Of a DNA stretch of 8,652 bases, positions 6,733 to 8,652 are shown piece by piece; positions within the stretch are counted from its first letter, which is position 1; the number at the start of each line of letters is the position of its first letter. Source of the stretch: Bulleidia sp. (GTDB lineage: Bacteria > Bacillota_I > Bacilli_A > Erysipelotrichales > Erysipelotrichaceae). Below the pieces are notes generated by a model that was not told the DNA's origin, did not search any database, and worked only from the letters and a program-made list of their open reading frames with translations. Both the position numbers and the translations under genes were made by a program. The stretch is from positions 1 to 8,652 of the forward strand of contig JAEDEK010000080.1 of assembly GCA_016293365.1 (NCBI GenBank). The letters are read 5' to 3'.

Positions 6733-6972
6733 TTAGACCATCAGTTTGATCATTATTGCCAGTGCCATAAACAGGAAGACCGTAACAGCTGTTACTGCTT
6801 CCAATACCCTGTCTGTACCTCTTGATTTGCTGTTGGCAAACAGCTTCAGTTTTTCATTACCTGCTGATAATGCTGTGGAGATGCCATCGGCTCTTCCTGC
6901 CTGCATACAGATTGCAGTAATCATCACTGCAGTATCGATCAGAATAACTGTATGTAAAACTGTTGAAATCAT
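6733..6972 (-). CDS. secG: SecG-like translocon subunit
   Basis: This 79-aa protein is SecG-like in length, topology and sequence. A first membrane helix (about residues 4-22) is followed by the family loop MQAGRADGISTALSAG (23-38), where canonical SecG has LLQ-x-G-K-x-x-GLS-x-x-x-x-GG. Then comes a polar loop ending SKSRGTDRVLEAVTAV (48-63) and a second helix (57-76) with the usual FLF. SecG sits beside the SecYE channel in the cytoplasmic membrane and aids SecA-driven protein export. AAGGAG lies 8 nt before the ATG. The start is 14 nt downstream of the 179-aa gene, and secY is two genes upstream, so a dedicated SecY/SecG pair is likely. It could be a second copy alongside a chromosomal SecG. 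The closest alternative is the Asp5-type SecG-like protein of accessory Sec systems, but the canonical QAGRADG loop argues for ordinary SecG. Confidence 0.85.
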   Translation of the reverse strand: MISTVLHTVILIDTAVMITAICMQAGRADGISTALSAGNEKLKLFANSKSRGTDRVLEAVTAVTVFLFMALAIMIKLMV

Positions 6973-6986
6973 ATGAATATCTCCTT

Positions 6987-7526
6987 TTACCTTCCTTTAG
7001 TCAGCCGAGCTGCAACACCCATATTTCTGTACTTCCAGAAATTGATGATCAGATCAACCAGTTCTCTTGCAAAGCTGTCCCAGCAGAATACTTCTGTATC
7101 CTGAAAGAACGTGCTGTCAAAATGATCATGAATCACACCTGGATCATCTGGATATCTTGTCAGTTCTCTTCGAACGTCATAGCAGTACATGTACAGATGC
7201 ACAAATTCGTCATCAGCAAACCTGTTCTCCATTGGAATGAAAATCACAACAAGAAGTCCAGGGCCGTTATTCAGCAGAAGATCAAGTCTGCGTCCGGCAA
7301 GTATCTTCTTTTCTTTATAATTAGGAAGATCTTTATCTGAAATACAGGAATAGACATTTTTGACAAGAATCTTACCGCCACTCCTGAATCCTGCCTCTCT
7401 CATCGCCTGCTTTACACCTTGAGAGGCAAGTGTTTCTATGACCCTTTTTTCAACAGGCATCAGTTCCTGAGGAATCATTTCTTCCTCTTCGATCATTTCT
7501 TTTTCAGAACAGATGTACTTTTTCAT
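6987..7526 (-). CDS. Unrecognised soluble protein between secY and secG
   Basis: This 179-aa protein matches no family I know. The N-terminus is strongly acidic (SEKEMIEEEEMIPQE), followed by a helical segment (MPVEKRVIETLASQGVKQAM). The mixed region after it has one hydrophobic strand (GPGLLVVIFIP, about 88-98) too short for a membrane helix. The C-terminal half is rich in Asp, His and Phe (HLYMYCYDVRRELTRYPDDP and HDHFDSTFFQD). It is predicted cytoplasmic, with no signal peptide. The ATG at 7526 has AAGGA about 9 nt upstream and overlaps the end of secY by 23 nt, so its translation is coupled to the channel gene. secG begins 14 nt after it. It is not SecE: it lacks a membrane helix and is too long for Asp4. 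Position suggests a role with the accessory translocon, but that is inference. Confidence 0.75.
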   Translation of the reverse strand: MKKYICSEKEMIEEEEMIPQELMPVEKRVIETLASQGVKQAMREAGFRSGGKILVKNVYSCISDKDLPNYKEKKILAGRRLDLLLNNGPGLLVVIFIPMENRFADDEFVHLYMYCYDVRRELTRYPDDPGVIHDHFDSTFFQDTEVFCWDSFARELVDLIINFWKYRNMGVAARLTKGR

Positions 7527-8652
7527 AACGGTTTTCCTTCTGGACTGTATCCATGTGTTTCAGCATTTCCATAGCCACTCCCACTGCCACAATAATTCCT
7601 GTTCCACCAAGAGCTGCTGTATCGGTAACAGAGGCAAAGTGAGAAAGAATATAAGGAAGGCATGCAATTACGGTCAGACTGAAAGCTCCGATCAGTGTTG
7701 TTCTATTGATCGTTACCGATAGTTGATGCTCCGTATCTCTACCGATTCTGATATTCGGGATAAAGAAACCCTGCTTTTTGAAATTCTCTGAGATCTCTTC
7801 CTTATCTAATACAACTGATGTATAGAAGAAGGTAAGAACAAACGTGAGAAGACCATATATGGCAAGCCCTGTCCCTGTTCCCAGTGACAGCAAGCCGTTT
7901 GCCTTGCTGTAAAGGTCTATACTGAAGAAACTGATCAGAATCTGAGGTACAGTCATGATTGTCTGAGCAAAAATGACCGGAAGGACGCCTGCAGAGTTCA
8001 GTCTGATCGGCATATAGGTTGCGGTTGATCCATTGCTCAGTTTCTTTGTGCACATGATTGTCAGTCTCTTTTCTGCTGTTTCAATCAGAATCACACCCAG
8101 AATCAGAAGCAGATACAATACTGTAAAGCAAGCAAAATGGGCAATTCCCTGCAGCAGATGCTCTGATCCAACAGCATTTATTACTGTTGCATTAAAGTTA
8201 GAGATAAAGGTGCCTGGCAGTTCAGATACAATACCCGCAAAAATCAGAAGTGACATTCCATTACCAATCCCATGCAGAGTGATCTGATCAGCAAGCCATG
8301 ATACTGCAAGAGCTCCACCTGTAAGCATTGTGATGACAAACAGATAACTCATCAGATCCGAATTATCCATGATCCAGTACTGATGATTGAATGCATAGGT
8401 GATTGATGAAGCCTGAACAACTGCAAGTACGACTCCAAGGAACCGTCCTGCCCGTTCCATCTTTTTTCTGCCCTTATTGCCTTCATGTTTCCATTCATGC
8501 AGAAGCGGGATCACATCACTGAGAAGTTCGATTACAATACCCGATGTGATAAATGGCCCGATTCCCAGTGCGAAGATACTGAAGTTGGCAAGTGAACCAC
8601 CACCAAACAGATTCATGATGGAAAAGATGGAGTCAGTTGAAATCTTCAGCAT
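7504..8652 (-). CDS. secY: Divergent SecY preprotein channel, N-terminus outside window
   Basis: The 382 visible residues are SecY: MNLFGGGSLANFSIFALGIG (13-32, plug and TM2), GRKKMERAGRFLGVVLAVVQ (61-80), the signature GIGNGMSLLIFAGIVSELP (128-146), LNSAGVLPVIFAQTI (218-232), EEISENFKKQGFFIPNIR (285-302) and GGTGIIVAVGVAMEMLKH (349-366). Arg302 corresponds to the conserved cytoplasmic-loop arginine needed for SecA function in E. coli SecY. About nine hydrophobic segments are seen. Canonical SecY is near 430 aa with one more helix at the N-terminus. The Met at the very last codon therefore aligns inside the protein and is probably not the true start. SecY forms the membrane pore for SecA-driven export. 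It is divergent across the family-variable loops, suggesting an accessory copy. It overlaps the 179-aa gene and lies two genes before secG. No SecA or SecE is in view. Confidence 0.92.
   Translation of the reverse strand: MLKISTDSIFSIMNLFGGGSLANFSIFALGIGPFITSGIVIELLSDVIPLLHEWKHEGNKGRKKMERAGRFLGVVLAVVQASSITYAFNHQYWIMDNSDLMSYLFVITMLTGGALAVSWLADQITLHGIGNGMSLLIFAGIVSELPGTFISNFNATVINAVGSEHLLQGIAHFACFTVLYLLLILGVILIETAEKRLTIMCTKKLSNGSTATYMPIRLNSAGVLPVIFAQTIMTVPQILISFFSIDLYSKANGLLSLGTGTGLAIYGLLTFVLTFFYTSVVLDKEEISENFKKQGFFIPNIRIGRDTEHQLSVTINRTTLIGAFSLTVIACLPYILSHFASVTDTAALGGTGIIVAVGVAMEMLKHMDTVQKENRYEKVHLF

Noticed and set aside
7504..8652. SecY as a naturally N-terminally truncated protein starting at the last codon of the window
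   Set aside because: The Met aligns inside the canonical protein and coincides with the window edge, so the missing first helix is most simply outside the window.
1..8652. Plus-strand ORFs, CRISPR array, tRNA, rRNA or insertion sequence
   Set aside because: Plus-strand ORFs lie opposite recognised genes and lack family motifs; I saw no regularly spaced repeats, cloverleaf or transposase signatures.

Overview
All recognisable genes in this window lie on the minus strand, so transcription runs from high to low coordinates. The proteins are Firmicutes-like: AGGAGG-type ribosome binding sites, moderately low GC by eye, a DUF2800 and DUF1071 phage or mobile-element recombination set, and a BspA/DUF285-type leucine-rich repeat protein. 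I cannot name the host. The gene content suggests an accessory element (large phage, prophage, plasmid or integrative element) rather than core chromosome. No integrase, capsid, relaxase or tRNA gene is visible, so the type of element is undetermined.

Right half (8652 down to 5476): a tightly packed group of six genes. It begins with most of a divergent SecY translocon channel, whose N-terminus lies beyond the window edge. SecY overlaps an unrecognised acidic 179-aa soluble protein, followed by a clear SecG. Then come a 217-aa DUF285 repeat protein with no signal peptide, a 79-aa unknown, and a 106-aa coiled-coil protein. Gene overlaps and 12-44 nt gaps suggest one transcript. No SecA or SecE is present in the window.

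Left half (5330 down to 1): a DNA recombination and replication module. It holds a DUF2800 protein with RecB/Cas4-type nuclease residues and a four-cysteine iron-sulfur pattern, a RecD2-like SF1 helicase, a DUF1071 (Sak-type) single-strand annealing protein, and the N-terminal part of a zinc-finger primase-like protein that runs off the left edge. Together they could resect, unwind, anneal and prime DNA for element replication or recombination.

The two halves are separated by a 243-nt gene-free stretch holding a promoter and a structured 5' leader RNA upstream of the DUF2800 gene. A second, clearly homologous promoter plus leader sits between the helicase and the annealing protein. Both copies share an extended -10 box, a long outer stem, an unpaired UUCG, an inner hairpin with a UUGC loop on a differently sequenced stem, and a U-tract before the ribosome binding site. 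This paired RNA element and the SecY/SecG pair on an apparent mobile element are the most notable contents of the window.
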